64,000 bases of DNA from Bagarius yarrelli (taxonomy: Eukaryota; Chordata; Actinopteri; Siluriformes; Sisoridae), in contig VCAZ01000015.1 of NCBI GenBank assembly GCA_005784505.1, positions 4,520,668 to 4,584,667 of the forward strand, in the 5' to 3' direction. The number at the start of each line of letters is the position of its first letter. The stretch's first letter is position 1. The notes beneath the pieces were generated by a model. It did not search any database. It worked only from the letters and a program-made list of their open reading frames with translations, and was not told the origin of the DNA. The position numbers were made by a program, and so were the translations under genes. Shown here in pieces: positions 37,395 to 43,680 of the stretch.

Positions 37395-37967
37395 GGAATA
37401 AGAAGAAAGAGAGGAAAACTATGTATTTATTTGTAGTTGTTTACGACAATGCTTTAAATACTAATTCTTTAAAAAAAATAAAACTATTATCTGCAGCAGG
37501 TTACATTAATAAAAGTATAAATTAAGTAAAAAATAAATTTAACTGCTCATTTGTTGCTATCAACTTAATATTTATTAATTGTATCAAATGATAGTTACCA
37601 TACAATATTACCTACACCGATATGACGTCATTAGGTAAGTTTGTACTGCTGGTAAGTGAAAGTTATAGAAATATAAACTTTAATTACATTTAGCGTTTAC
37701 TTTATTTTTGAATAATAATAGGTTAAATGCTTAAAAAAATAAACATATAAACTGTTGGACCTATTTCAACACGGTGTTACTGGAACTGGCTCTGCCTTTA
37801 CTTATAGAATTAGTTCACTTTTTTAGTAGGCTAAGTTCGAAAGCTAATGCTAATTAAACAAACACTATATATTTCCTCTTACTGCATAAAAAAATAATTC
37901 CTCTGTTATTAAAAATAAACCCTGAAGAAGTGTAACTCACCAGCTGCTGCCGTATCCACCGCAGCAT
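3042..37967 (-). CDS. atp11b: ATP11B, P4-ATPase phospholipid flippase catalytic subunit (whole gene span, exons listed separately)
   Basis: The spliced minus-strand exons encode a type IV P-type ATPase. P4-ATPases use ATP to move aminophospholipids from the outer or luminal leaflet to the cytosolic leaflet, usually with a CDC50 (TMEM30) partner; ATP11B is known from endosomal and Golgi membranes. Visible hallmarks by residue: DGET 178-181 (actuator domain), PISL 354-357 (M4), DKTGT with the phosphorylated Asp at 407, KGAE 568-571 (nucleotide binding), TGDK 679-682, GDGAND 793-798, and ten membrane segments. Exon sequence matches ATP11B more closely than I recall for ATP11A or ATP11C, for example in the segment around LMIDTPTSPVTSG. 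The product is about 1108 or 1122 residues depending on the last exon; human ATP11B is about 1177. Introns not listed separately hold nothing I recognise. No frameshift or internal stop was seen. Confidence 0.95.
3174..5392 (-). other. atp11b segment between the two terminal exons
   Basis: This is an intron for isoform B, or 3' flank for isoform A. It is AT-rich, with homopolymer A and T runs near 4130-4147 and 4482-4494. The only element recognised is a reversed SINE head near 4815-4905. Confidence 0.6.
4815..4905 (-). repeat. SINE head fragment (tRNA-related)
   Basis: Read on the minus strand it gives GGTAGCACAGTGGCGTAGTG and a B-box-like GGTCCGATTCCGG, the typical head of a teleost tRNA-derived SINE. 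The body and tail are missing. Confidence 0.5.
5393..5482 (-). CDS. atp11b: atp11b terminal coding exon, variant A
   Basis: A polypyrimidine tract and GTAG acceptor precede a 29-residue tail, MYSNRVAIGDDFIALQPLSR then AKNQLGKIR, and a TAG stop. It joins exon 28 in phase 0, giving 1108 residues. The stop overlaps a possible donor (AG|GTAGAG at 5397/5396); using that donor would join the exon at 3173 in another frame and give a basic tail that ends at TAG after about 28 residues. Reading to the stop looks more natural. Alternative C-terminal exons are known for mammalian ATP11A and ATP11C. Confidence 0.7.
   Translation of the reverse strand: MYSNRVAIGDDFIALQPLSRAKNQLGKIR
5483..8370 (-). other. 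atp11b intron 28
   Basis: Large AT-rich intron between exon 28 and terminal exon A. A poly-C/poly-A run lies near 6601-6618. No gene or well-preserved transposon was recognised. Confidence 0.6.
8371..8536 (-). CDS. atp11b: atp11b coding exon 28 (M10)
   Basis: Residues 1024-1079. MYFVFVQLMSSGSAWFAIII and VITCLF form M10, followed by the cytosolic PDVLKKVFYRHVQPTSTQKS. It ends CAG|GTCAGA in phase 0, so either terminal exon below can be attached. Confidence 0.95.
9039..9142 (-). CDS. atp11b: atp11b coding exon 27 (M9)
   Basis: Residues 990-1024, starting with Leu (TTG) where human has Met: LALETHFWTWMNHFVTWGSI, then AFYFIFSLFYGGII. It forms most of M9. The Trp codon is split TG+G with exon 28. 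Confidence 0.95.
9223..9288 (-). CDS. atp11b: atp11b coding exon 26 (M8)
   Basis: Residues 968-989, MFGNWTFGTLVFTVMVITVT then FK. It is M8 of the flippase. Phase 0 at both ends; donor GTAAGT. Confidence 0.94.
9289..10538 (-). other. atp11b intron 25
   Basis: A poly-C run lies at about 9547-9556, followed by a purine-rich patch (AAAGAGAAAAAGAGAAAGATG) near 9689-9760. Nothing else was recognised. Confidence 0.6.
10539..10677 (-). CDS. atp11b: atp11b coding exon 25 (M7)
   Basis: Residues 921-967. FKTFMYWTILGFSHASVFFF contains M7, and GEDTSLMGNGQ is the following loop. The donor is GTCTGC. Confidence 0.95.
10794..10921 (-). CDS. atp11b: atp11b coding exon 24 (M6)
   Basis: Residues 879-921. TLYDSVYLTLYNICFTSLPI and LVYSLFEQ form M6, followed by the loop LVHPHVLQSKPALY. 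GT-AG borders, final Arg codon split. Confidence 0.95.
11650..11709 (-). CDS. atp11b: atp11b coding exon 23 (M5)
   Basis: A 60-base exon, residues 859-878, NVCFITPQFLYQFFCLFSQQ, completing M5. It lies only 110 bases from exon 22. Phase 0 at both ends; donor GTAAGT. Confidence 0.94.
11820..11965 (-). CDS. atp11b: atp11b coding exon 22 (into M5)
   Basis: Residues 810-858, IMGKEGRQAVRNSDYAIARF, then HGHFYYIRIATLVQYFFYK, the start of M5. Acceptor CCAG, donor GTATGT. Confidence 0.95.
12853..12955 (-). CDS. atp11b: atp11b coding exon 21 (GDGAND hinge)
   Basis: Residues 776-810, KPITLAIGDGANDVSMIQEA. GDGAND (793-798) coordinates magnesium and closes the phosphorylation domain. GT-AG borders; the last Gly codon is split. 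Confidence 0.96.
12956..13927 (-). other. atp11b intron 20 (GC-AG), with a possible hAT fragment
   Basis: The intron has a GC donor (see exon 20). Around 13282-13345 the words CAGCAGGGGCCCCCAAATTA and GAGGGCCGCATAATTG resemble the terminal sequence of hAT elements (CAGGGGTCCCCAA type). A matching second end was not found. Confidence 0.35.
13928..14081 (-). CDS. atp11b: atp11b coding exon 20 (GC-type donor)
   Basis: Residues 724-775, EDHVIQHGLVVDGASLSLAL through CRMAPLQKAK. The exon is followed by GCAAGT, so this intron has a GC-AG border rather than GT-AG. No GT donor nearby preserves the frame, and the next exon continues correctly with VVRLLKTSPEK. Confidence 0.95.
14992..15195 (-). CDS. 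atp11b: atp11b coding exon 19 (TGDK motif)
   Basis: Residues 656-724, including ALRLAGIKVWVLTGDKHETA. TGDK (679-682) is the second P-domain motif that helps bind ATP and magnesium. The rest, SLSCGHFHRTMNILELI, is almost identical to human ATP11B. Confidence 0.96.
16083..16264 (-). CDS. atp11b: atp11b coding exon 18
   Basis: Residues 596-656, KGLRTLVVAYRLFSAEEY through QLLGATGVED. It covers the end of the nucleotide-binding domain and re-entry into the phosphorylation domain. The GTGAGT donor splits a Lys codon AA+G. A TG microsatellite starts just inside the following intron. Confidence 0.95.
16897..17000 (-). CDS. atp11b: atp11b coding exon 17 (KGAE motif)
   Basis: Residues 561-595, EKMMFTKGAESSVLPY and KTRVHVDEFAL. 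KGAE (568-571) is the nucleotide-binding Lys-Gly motif of P-type ATPases. GT-AG borders. Confidence 0.95.
18037..18110 (-). CDS. atp11b: atp11b coding exon 16
   Basis: Residues 536-561, YKLLHVLEFDANRRRMSVIL, the conserved core strand and arginine stretch of the nucleotide-binding domain. Acceptor CTACAG, donor GTGTGT. Confidence 0.95.
18294..18901. mobile_element. MITE-like element with terminal inverted repeats in intron 15
   Basis: The left end reads TAGGACTGAGCGACATGG and the right end, reversed, TAGGACTGGGCTAATAAACC, with AT-rich subterminal words containing ATCGATA on both sides. This is the pattern of the fish non-autonomous elements starting TAGGGCTGGGC. Length is about 608 bases. It has no coding capacity and contains an ATT run near 18661-18678. 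A clear target duplication was not seen. Confidence 0.5.
19040..19108 (-). CDS. atp11b: atp11b coding exon 15
   Basis: Residues 513-536, MGVAFLGSKGENMEIKTFGK. It fits between SPDEKALV and YKLLHVLEF as in the family. Both ends split codons, and the frame is kept only with the neighbours given here. The donor is GTACGA. Confidence 0.92.
19588..19763 (-). CDS. atp11b: atp11b coding exon 14 (nucleotide-binding domain)
   Basis: Residues 455-513, with LFLKAVSLCHTVQIS and YYASSPDEKALVEATK. SPDEKALV is the conserved ATP-binding-domain signature. The Arg codon is split with exon 15. Confidence 0.95.
20086..20352. repeat. long imperfect inverted repeat in atp11b intron 13
   Basis: TATCAAGAGCAAGGACGT at 20119-20136 recurs perfectly inverted at 20298-20315. 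Similarity extends outward to about 50 bases per arm (AACCAAAGGTTTAAATCA against AACCAAAAATGTAAATCA). The spacer is about 160 bases and holds CA-rich sequence plus three copies of CAAACAGG. It could be a foldback element or small MITE. Confidence 0.6.
20432..20593 (-). CDS. atp11b: atp11b coding exon 13 (phosphorylation site DKTGT)
   Basis: Residues 401-454, starting VEYVFTDKTGTLTENEMQFR. Asp407 is the residue phosphorylated by ATP in all P-type ATPases. The exon ends SSYTRL in phase 0. Compared with human ATP11B, the serine- and leucine-rich linker that should follow is missing here. Confidence 0.96.
20718..20915 (-). CDS. atp11b: atp11b coding exon 12 (M4, PISL)
   Basis: Residues 335-400. 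It contains M4 with the P4-type signature FIIPISLYVTVEMQKFLGS; PISL at 354-357 is the motif linked to phospholipid transport. The rest, DLYHEESDQRAQVNTSDLNE, leads into the phosphorylation domain. Confidence 0.96.
21145..21295 (-). CDS. atp11b: atp11b coding exon 11 (M3)
   Basis: Residues 284-334. TFLIIYLVILLFEAVLSTIL forms transmembrane segment M3. The following KYAWQAEKKWDEPFYN is the exoplasmic M3-M4 loop. GT-AG borders, ends in phase 0. Confidence 0.95.
21395..21476 (-). CDS. atp11b: atp11b coding exon 10
   Basis: Residues 257-284, VAVYTGMESKMALNYKCKSQ and KRSAVE. The donor is GTGCGC, an unusual but GT-type site. The Lys codon is split AA+G with exon 11. Human ATP11B reads KSKSQ where this has KCKSQ. 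Confidence 0.94.
21598..21662 (-). CDS. atp11b: atp11b coding exon 9
   Basis: Residues 235-257, PLGPENLLLRGARLKNTKEI, the conserved end of the actuator domain before M3. GT-AG borders; the terminal Gly codon is split with exon 10. Confidence 0.95.
21736..21783 (-). CDS. atp11b: atp11b coding exon 8
   Basis: A 48-base exon for FVGRITVAQHGEEIV. It is split-codon at both ends (Arg on each side), so it keeps frame only when joined to exons 7 and 9. Acceptor CCCAG, donor GTAGGT. Confidence 0.92.
22487..22590 (-). CDS. atp11b: atp11b coding exon 7
   Basis: Residues 185-219 of the actuator domain, including THCAVPETAVSQSV and VVECQQPEPDLY. The last codon (Arg) is split 2+1 with exon 8. This stretch is less conserved relative to human than its neighbours, as usual for this part of the domain. 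Confidence 0.94.
23200..23328 (-). CDS. atp11b: atp11b coding exon 6 (DGET motif)
   Basis: Residues 142-184. It carries FPADLVLLSSDR and TTASLDGETNLK. DGET (178-181) is the P4-ATPase motif that drives dephosphorylation of the aspartyl intermediate. The donor is GTCTGT, a weak but valid GT site. Confidence 0.95.
23818..23925 (-). CDS. atp11b: atp11b coding exon 5 (actuator domain)
   Basis: Residues 106-141, beginning GYEDWLRHKADNEVNGAPV. It opens the actuator domain after M2. The GTAAGT donor follows SKNIR. A GA microsatellite lies just beyond the exon's 5' end, in intron 4. Confidence 0.95.
23939..23990. repeat. (GA)n microsatellite
   Basis: About 24 GA units with a few interruptions, 14 bases outside the acceptor side of atp11b exon 5. 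In the transcript it reads as a CU tract, so it probably forms part of the polypyrimidine context of that acceptor. Confidence 0.95.
24212..24936. mobile_element. possible non-autonomous DNA transposon in intron 4
   Basis: The left end reads GACCAGGGCCGGTATTCACT. The right end, reversed, reads GACCAGAACCATATATTTAC, then AAGACTGAAAAGAGCTC and AATAATGGGCGTGTT. This resembles a fish repeat beginning GGGCCGGTATTCACAAAG. The ends are only partly matched and no duplication was confirmed. Confidence 0.35.
25735..25815 (-). CDS. atp11b: atp11b coding exon 4 (M1-M2)
   Basis: Residues 79-105. LMIDTPTSPVTSG is the short exoplasmic M1-M2 loop and LPLFFVITVTAIKQ begins M2. In P4-ATPases this region helps form the lipid entry gate. 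The segment is nearly identical to human ATP11B. Confidence 0.95.
26588..26629. repeat. short CA/CATG tandem repeat
   Basis: Repeats of ACACACATGC close to the donor of atp11b exon 3. Confidence 0.8.
26660..26749 (-). CDS. atp11b: atp11b coding exon 3 (start of M1)
   Basis: Residues 49-78, including YTIWNFIPKNLFEQFRRIAN, followed by hydrophobic FYFLIIFLVQ, which is the first part of transmembrane segment M1. The acceptor is CTACAG and the donor GTAAGA; both ends are in phase 0. Confidence 0.95.
27320..27545 (+). repeat. tRNA-derived SINE, family A, in intron 2
   Basis: B-box-like GGGTTCAAGCCCC near 27331 is followed by the body words CTCCAGGGGCGCTGTATCAT and TTGCACAATGACAATGAAG, and an ATT-rich tail. 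A second copy of the same family lies at 29228-29420. Confidence 0.75.
28464..28580 (-). CDS. atp11b: atp11b coding exon 2
   Basis: Residues 10-48, in the cytosolic N-terminal region. It begins GFDPPHQSDTRTVYIANRFP and ends DNRIISSK, with a TTTCAG acceptor and a GTAAAT donor, phase 0 at both ends. It is separated from exon 1 by the 9.4 kb first intron. Confidence 0.95.
29228..29420 (+). repeat. tRNA-derived SINE, family A, with an inverted tail segment
   Basis: It shares GGTTTAAGCCCC, CTCCAGGGGCGCTGTATCAT and CTCTGACCCCAACT with the copy at 27320. After CCCCAACT the next roughly 40 bases are the reverse complement of the corresponding tail, including CACATATCCCATCTTA against TAAGATGGGATATGTG. 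Confidence 0.7.
31516..31551. repeat. (CA)n microsatellite
   Basis: About 18 perfect CA units in atp11b intron 1. Confidence 0.95.
32478..32720 (+). repeat. interspersed repeat, family B (TTTCAACCATAT)
   Basis: It shares ordered words with 41957-42191: TTTCAACCATAT, TGCAGTACACAGTG, TTTCTCCAGGAC, CATAAAGTGCATGTGTGCAA and GTGCAAACAGTGCA. The family lacks coding capacity here. Its class is uncertain; similar sequences starting TTTATTGTCATTTC are frequent in fish genomes. Confidence 0.65.
34160..34782 (+). pseudogene. decayed hAT-type DNA transposon with transposase remnant
   Basis: Around 34290-34400 a broken frame reads ITDQWTSRATES, then a stop, then VTVTAHHITEEWKMRSPVLM, the signature of hAT transposases of the ZBED type. 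The right edge (about 34690-34782) reads, reversed, TAGTGGTGCAACGAATCAC and CACGGTTCGGATCA, a typical fish hAT terminus. The matching left terminus was not found, so the element is truncated. Several stops make it dead. Confidence 0.65.
35450..35545. mobile_element. fragment of an ATCGATA-type MITE
   Basis: TATCGATACTAGAGGTTAG and TTGCGATAGTTAGCTCTATC, ending near ACACAGCCTT, resemble the subterminal part of a common fish MITE. Only one end is present. Confidence 0.35.
36138..36203. repeat. (CA)n microsatellite
   Basis: About 33 perfect CA units in atp11b intron 1. Confidence 0.95.
37354..37394. repeat. (AAT)n microsatellite
   Basis: About 13 AAT units, 550 bases inside intron 1 from exon 1. 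Confidence 0.95.
37941..37967 (-). CDS. atp11b: atp11b coding exon 1
   Basis: This exon starts at an ATG and encodes MLRWIRQQL, matching the known ATP11 start (MWRWIRQQL in human ATP11B). It ends at a GTGAGT donor in phase 0. The start is chosen by this homology and because the next exon continues directly with GFDPPHQSDTR. Confidence 0.93.
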
Positions 37968-38250
37968 CCTCGGACTTTCGGCTTAGCTTAGTTCAGCTAG
38001 CTCAATATGATGCGTTGCTAACGGATTAGCTTCCTAGCTAGCAAAAGTTAGCCAGCTCGCTTTCCCTTTTCTGCGCTGAAATACTTCCGCAACATGTATA
38101 TTTCCCTTCCACTCAGAATTCGCCTTCTGTACATTACGGCATGTACGGAGACAGAAAAATACTCCAGTTAAAAATAAATATGGAAATAAAATCTATTATT
38201 CCTTCATGTCTCAGTAAAGTGAAGCTGCTTTCCCTCCCCTGACTGAATGA
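37968..38250 (-). promoter_or_regulatory. atp11b: atp11b 5' UTR and likely promoter
   Basis: The sequence just upstream of the ATG is less AT-rich than its surroundings. On the minus strand it holds an ETS-like GCGGAAGTAT at 38081-38090, in a position plausible for a TATA-less housekeeping promoter. The transcription start cannot be fixed from sequence. Confidence 0.5.
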
Positions 38251-39594
38251 TGTTGAAACAACAAACCGCTCAAACACATACGCTTTGGTTGCCAGATTGA
38301 GTCCAAAACAAAATTAAGTTTTTTTTTGTTGTTGTTGCCAGGTAGGAATTTTTCAAGTTTTTTTTTTTGCTACTATGCTTATGTACTTATATACTTATGT
38401 ATATTATAACATACGGCGAGAAGGAATTAAGTTACTGTTACTGTTAAACAAGGCAACGATTAAAGTTTATTTATTAAACCAATAATAAGCCAATAAAAAT
38501 AATCTATGTTTCAAAGTAACTGCAAGTGCAAACAAAAAAGCAGTGCAAATTGCTGTCAATATAGAAAATTTAACATATTATCTTAAGGATATTTATGCAC
38601 ATTTATGACTTGGAGCAGCTCTACTCAAAGTTGCATTTCCTGCAATTTTCCTAAATCAAAATCAATGCAAATAGGCTTACCACACAATACGCTAATACAA
38701 CATTTAGCAACATTGGAAAAGCAATAAATAGTGTAAATCAAACATTTGATTAAATTTAATGCACAAGAAATTAAACAAACTATTGTACTATTTTTAAAAC
38801 CTTACATGCACATTTGCATTTGATCATTTCTTTGTTTGTGTACAGCTGCTTTGTGACAATGACCATTGTAAAAATCGCTATACGAATAATTTTTGCACTA
38901 ATAATAATTTTTGTATTATTGCATTTTACATCTTTTGCCTTTTTACTTCCTTTATGATGTTTTCTGTATACATGACAATAAATTCGGAGATCTCAAATTG
39001 TAAATATTTTCAAAGAGTCAACAAGATTTAAAAAAAGCATTACATTTTATTGTATAATATATTATAAAAATAACATGTCATGTTTTATATAATTTTAGTG
39101 AATATTATACAGAAATCACATATATGTTGCAGAGAATACTAGTAGGTGTCAGTGGCACACAAATCTGAATTGAATAAATCAGATTTCCATACGCTTTGTG
39201 CTGTTTACACTGTCATTAGAAAAACAGATCAGATCTTAGGGCCACATTTTGCCTGCAGTGTGAACGTAGCCAGCTTTACTCATATGTTTGTACCATATAT
39301 CAGGTTATAACTGTTTATTTTTTAAAAAGTAGTCATTTATAACATAGAAAAATGCCCAAATATGTGTGTAAAGACATTTATGTCAAATTATTTGAACTGA
39401 TTTTATTTCTGCTGCTGGCTAAATAATGTAAAGATTTTTAACATATTTAAGACAATGTAGCTACTTGTATGCACAAGGCAGCTTGAAATGAATATATTTA
39501 ACTATAAATACCGTAAAGTGTATATATAAAATACTGTAAATAAACAATGAATCTAGAGGGAAAAAAAGTGCGAAACCGCACTTAAATTGGTATT

Positions 39595-39614
39595 TGTGCG
39601 CCATCTAATGGTCA
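39595..39614 (-). promoter_or_regulatory. CTCF-like motif
   Basis: The minus strand reads TGACCATTAGATGGCGCAC, close to the vertebrate CTCF core (CCASYAGRKGGCGC). This is a motif match only. Confidence 0.4.
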
Positions 39615-39973
39615 AGATGATAAAACACGGGGTAAAATTACATTTAGGAAATAAGGTAGAGAATGTGGCCGGATCCTAAGATAAAGCTGAAATAGACAGA
39701 AAAGTAAGATTAAAACATAAAGGATTTTCAACGTTTTATTAAAAAGCGATATTTTATCTAGTATCTGAGCCGTTTGTGAGGTAAAGAACTGGACCATGAT
39801 TCGGAGAGTTGAACCGATTCACTTAAAATTCCCGTCATCAACCTCAATCGAACCAAAAATGTAAACGTCTTTTATTTATTTTATTTTTACAGTTTATCTA
39901 CAGTATTTGCACGACTTATTATTTTCTTTTTTACAGTTTACTGTAAAACGAACCCCCCAAACATTTTCCATTA

Positions 39974-39991
39974 CCCAATAGATGGCAGTGC
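39974..39991 (+). promoter_or_regulatory. CTCF-like motif
   Basis: CCCAATAGATGGCAGTGC matches the CTCF core with one or two deviations. It lies 380 bases from the motif at 39595, on the opposite strand. Confidence 0.35.
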
Positions 39992-40231
39992 AACATAACC
40001 ACACAGAAAACCGGTTTAAAGTAGTGAAATTGAGGTATTTGGGTTAGATTAAAGACAATTTTTCAGGATAGATATGCTACTTTAAGACTGTTATCATAAA
40101 TGCCTGATATAAACAATTTACTAAACAGATTCAGATCAACTATTTTTAAACATTTTCAAATATACAGAATCTCTTAATCAGAAACCGAGCATTATAGTAA
40201 ACACTGATTTACAATTTACTATTATACTAAC

Positions 40232-40535
40232 AGGGGCAGCACGGTGGCCTAGTGGTTAGCACTGTTGCCTCAGCAAGAAGGCCCAGGCTCGATCCCTTTC
40301 TTGCATGGGTTTACTCTGGGTACTCCAGTTTCCCTTCACAGTCCAAAAACATGTATGTTAGGTTAATTGGTGATTTTAAATTGCTCATAGGAGTGAGTGC
40401 GAGTGTGTGTGTGTGGCGATGTGATGGACCTGTTCAGGGTGTCCCCTCCTGCTTTTCGGTCCTTTCAGAGACGGCTGGGATAGACTCCAGCAGATCCCTG
40501 TGACCCCAAATTAGGGAATAAGCGGGTATAGAAGA
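40232..40535 (+). repeat. teleost tRNA-derived SINE, family C
   Basis: It begins GGGGCAGCACGGTGGCCTAG and TGGTTAGCACTG, continues through AGTCCAAAAACATGTATGTT and AGGTTAATTGGTGA, and ends GGGAATAAGCGGGTATAGAA. This is a very widespread fish SINE of about 300 bases, here nearly full length. Confidence 0.8.
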
Positions 40536-40817
40536 TAGCTATTAGTAGCTTGTTTAGAAATATAGAGGTAGTTGTGTTTTCTGTCAGATTTCATTTTTAT
40601 ACTGTAACTAGATGATATATAGGCTACTTCTAAAACCTGACTTCTGATTAGGATGCAAGGAAAGTAAAAAAAGAAGCAGACCTCTGTACTGTAGAGTAGG
40701 AGATATCAGTGTATGTCCAGTTGAGGAGTTGTCTTAGGTCATCACATGTCACATATGCAATATTCAGTAACAGGCTGATTCCCTGGAATTTACGAGCAGT
40801 TCCTGAGATAGAAAATG

Positions 40818-40840
40818 GTGTGTGTGTGTGTGTGTGTGTG
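40818..40840. repeat. (GT)n microsatellite
   Basis: About 11 GT units. Confidence 0.9.
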
Positions 40841-41575
40841 AGTGGAAGTGTGGTTATGTTATCTATCATTCTTTTATTACGTTCTCAACATCGACCCCTT
40901 TTCATTTCTGTTTTCTTCATAATAACTGATGAGTGTGGAGGTGTCCTTCTCCAGCAGAAGGTCTGAAGGTCCTTGAATGTCCTTGAATCAGCTCTCAAAT
41001 AATTATTACTGCAGAAATAAATTCTCTGAGTACTTTATGATGGAAACCAGGCTGAGCCTCTTTGCGAGAAGAATGAATTTATTCTCAGACGATCTCGCTG
41101 ACTGAGGTGAGATTCTCACGATTTAAAGAAGCAAAAATGGAACTGAGTTATTAAACTGAAGCATTTCCTGAGCAGGAAATTGGGTTAGTCGCTTAAAGAG
41201 CACAAGACAAGTTCGTAAAATCCCAGGGTTAAAGATCATAAATAATAAATCAGAAAGTTTTGCTCCGTAAACCATCCATCTTTGGAAGACACATTTTAAA
41301 CATCTCTCTTTTTTTGTCAAAAAACAATGAATTATTTGAAGCACATTTTCTTACAGATAAATTAAAGCAAAATAAAATTGGCATAATGGCTTCAGGCTGG
41401 TGTCTATAACAGGTCACGTAAGTCTATTTTAGCACTATTATTTATCTCTATTACACATTTTGCAACATGAATAATTTAATAAGGAAGCACAATAAGCCTG
41501 TATTATGTAGAGAATAATTATCCATTATGTGATGCTGACGCAGAGAACTGACCAATAAATTACTGAATATTTATA

Positions 41576-41764
41576 TTTACATTTAAGGCATTTGGCAGAC
41601 GCCCTTATTCAGAGCGACTTACATTTATCGCTTTTATACAACTAAACAACTGGAGGTTAAGGGCCTTTCTCAGGGGCCCAGCAGTGGCAACTTGGTGGTG
41701 CTGGGAATCCAACCCTGATTATCCAATTAGCAGTCCAACACCTTAACCACTGTGCTTCCATTTC
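41576..41764 (-). repeat. tRNA-derived SINE, family D, reversed
   Basis: In + orientation it reads GCATTTGGCAGACGCCCTTA, GAGCGACTTACATTTA, CTCAGGGGCCCAGCAGTGGC and TTAACCACTGTG. This is the reverse of the family D copy at 44060-44256. Confidence 0.8.
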
Positions 41765-41904
41765 CCCCATATTTTAGAGTTTCTAAAATCCCCATGTTTT
41801 AGAGATACTGGTACTACCTTGACTATTATTAATCAGATATTAATTGTTGTTTACTTATACACATTTACATTATACTTTTACATTTCTATCCTGTATATAG
41901 TTTT

Positions 41905-42240
41905 ATTATGTAACTGCATAGTTGAGGGTCAAGGGTTTTGATCAGGGGCCCAGCAGTTTAAGTTCAACTTCAAGTTCAAGTTCAAGGGGTTTTATTGTCA
42001 TTTCAACCATATATAGCAGATGCAGTACACAGTGAAATGAAATAACGTTTCTCCAGGACCCCCTGGTGCTACACAGAACATAGAATTCCACAAAACAACA
42101 AAGAGCCACTAAACAGGATAGACATAAAGTGCATGTGTGCAACCGAATGCAGACAGTGCAGAAACATACAGTGCAGAAACTGACAGTGCAACAGCAGTGG
42201 CAGCTTGGTGGTGCTGGGAATTTAACTTTCCAGTCAGCAC
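41905..42240 (-). repeat. family D SINE interrupted by a family B insertion
   Basis: The SINE text CAGGGGCCCAGCAG stops at 41956 and resumes as CAGCAGTGGCAGCTTGGTGG from 42192. The interruption (41957-42191) is a family B repeat, and CAGCAG stands on both sides as a target duplication. Confidence 0.7.
41957..42191 (+). mobile_element. family B interspersed repeat nested in a SINE
   Basis: It begins with a few TTCAAG direct repeats, then TTTTATTGTCATTTCAACC, CATAAAGTGCATGTGTGCAA and ACAGTGCAGAAAC. It is shared with 32478-32720. It has no coding frame and is flanked by CAGCAG. Confidence 0.65.
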
Positions 42241-42789
42241 TCAAGAAATCACAAACTCCTCTGTTATGAAAATGTAAAGAAAAGTATAGTTATGGTCTAC
42301 CTCTGACGCTGATAGTGGAAAATAAAGGTGTCCTGACAGAAACCCTATTCCCCCACTCATATCAGTGATGATTCTCAATAATAGAGCAATAATATAAACC
42401 TATGATTTGCAGCTGTACCACTGTCAGAGATGCTGTTAAATAAAAATTATGAATTGAGATTTTAACAGTGCTTATGATGATATAAAAACAACCTTAAAAT
42501 GAAAATGGTCTTATCTGCAAAATGACTTTTGAAAAACAATTTCTGCCTTAAGGCCTCACCTGCTTTCTGAGTGCCACCAGACTGCATGCTGTGGAAGAAT
42601 GATGATTTAAGAAGATGATTAGTAACGACTGTTTCTAACGTTTCTGCTGAGTCTTCCCTACTTTATGATCACAATCCGGCAAAGGGATTTGTACAGTTTA
42701 CTCTAATTTATTATTTGCATTTGATACTATTTATTTGAAATTCCACTTCTTTATCAATGGATGTTTGTCGCATCACAAGTTTAGAAAGT

Positions 42790-43103
42790 AGGGCTGCACT
42801 ACAAACGTACAGCAGTAATCACAAATTCACAATGTCGTATTTTCTCATTCTGTTCCTTCGGCAGCAAGAGGACGAGGCGACGTGGAGCGAAAGGTCATCA
42901 CGATTCAGCAACAAACGCATTTGAACACATGCTGAATGCAAGGCCATAAATTGCATTAAACTTGTAGTGGAGCAAAGATTTAGGTTAATTTGGTAAACAC
43001 AGGGTCGGACCTTCTACAACACAGTGTTAGAAGGATGAAGAAATGTGGAAAATGGAGAGAAATATTGAATAGGGGGGGAGCTAGAGAGAAAAAGAGAGAG
43101 GGA

Positions 43104-43142
<39 letters not shown>

Positions 43143-43680
43143 AAAATGCTGACTCTGTGGGCTTGGGTCGCCTTGGCTAAATCCAGTCTGGAGATATGAC
43201 GACTAATTTGCTTTTCCTCCTATTTTAATAATAGCTGTGCATAAGTAATTTGTGAAAGGCCAACCCAGCACCAGGCGCCAGGAAAATTAAACTCATTTTA
43301 TCTGTAGGCTGGTAGGTGGATTTCTATTTATCATTAGCATGCATAGAATTTACCCGCCGTTATTCCTCATAGTGATGGAATGTAACCAAATAATGTATGA
43401 AGGCTTTTTTTTGCTTATGCAGGAGTGAAATTTGCAGATAAACGTACCGGGCCTTTGCAATTTTCTGCAAACGGAACCTAATTCGGTGAAGCTCCTTATT
43501 ACAGCCCAGCCTCATTTGCTTTGAATTAAAGGGTGACATAAGTGACATTAGGATTTTTCCTGGATCTGATGAGATGAATTCAGTTAAATCATTAGTTCCT
43601 CATTCGCAAATGGCACTTTTTTGAACTAAAAAAGCCAGAGGGTAGATTGCGTCTTTAATATGTGGGTCTGATGCTGTGAC
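42790..43680. promoter_or_regulatory. candidate conserved non-coding element 1
   Basis: Unique, balanced-composition sequence without stops-free frames or repeat similarity, apart from a GA tract at 43082-43142. It holds homeodomain-, SOX- and POU-like words, such as ATTAGCATGCAT, GCTTTGAATTAAAG and CATTAAACTTG. Its texture, long non-repetitive and clearly different from the AT-rich surroundings, resembles developmental enhancers. Conservation itself cannot be seen from one sequence. Confidence 0.35.
43082..43142. repeat. (GA)n microsatellite
   Basis: Purine-only run, about 25 GA units with interruptions. Confidence 0.95.

Larger units (their letters stand above)
28581..37940 (-). other. atp11b intron 1 (9.4 kb)
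   Basis: The largest intron of the gene. It holds a SINE with inverted tail (29228-29420), a CA tract (31516-31551), an interspersed repeat (32478-32720), a dead hAT element (about 34160-34782), an ATCGATA-rich MITE fragment (about 35450-35545), a second CA tract (36138-36203) and an AAT tract (37354-37394). The remaining sequence shows nothing recognisable. Confidence 0.7.

Noticed and set aside
40252..40503. 83-codon plus-strand frame
   Set aside because: Lies wholly within the family C SINE, which is non-coding.
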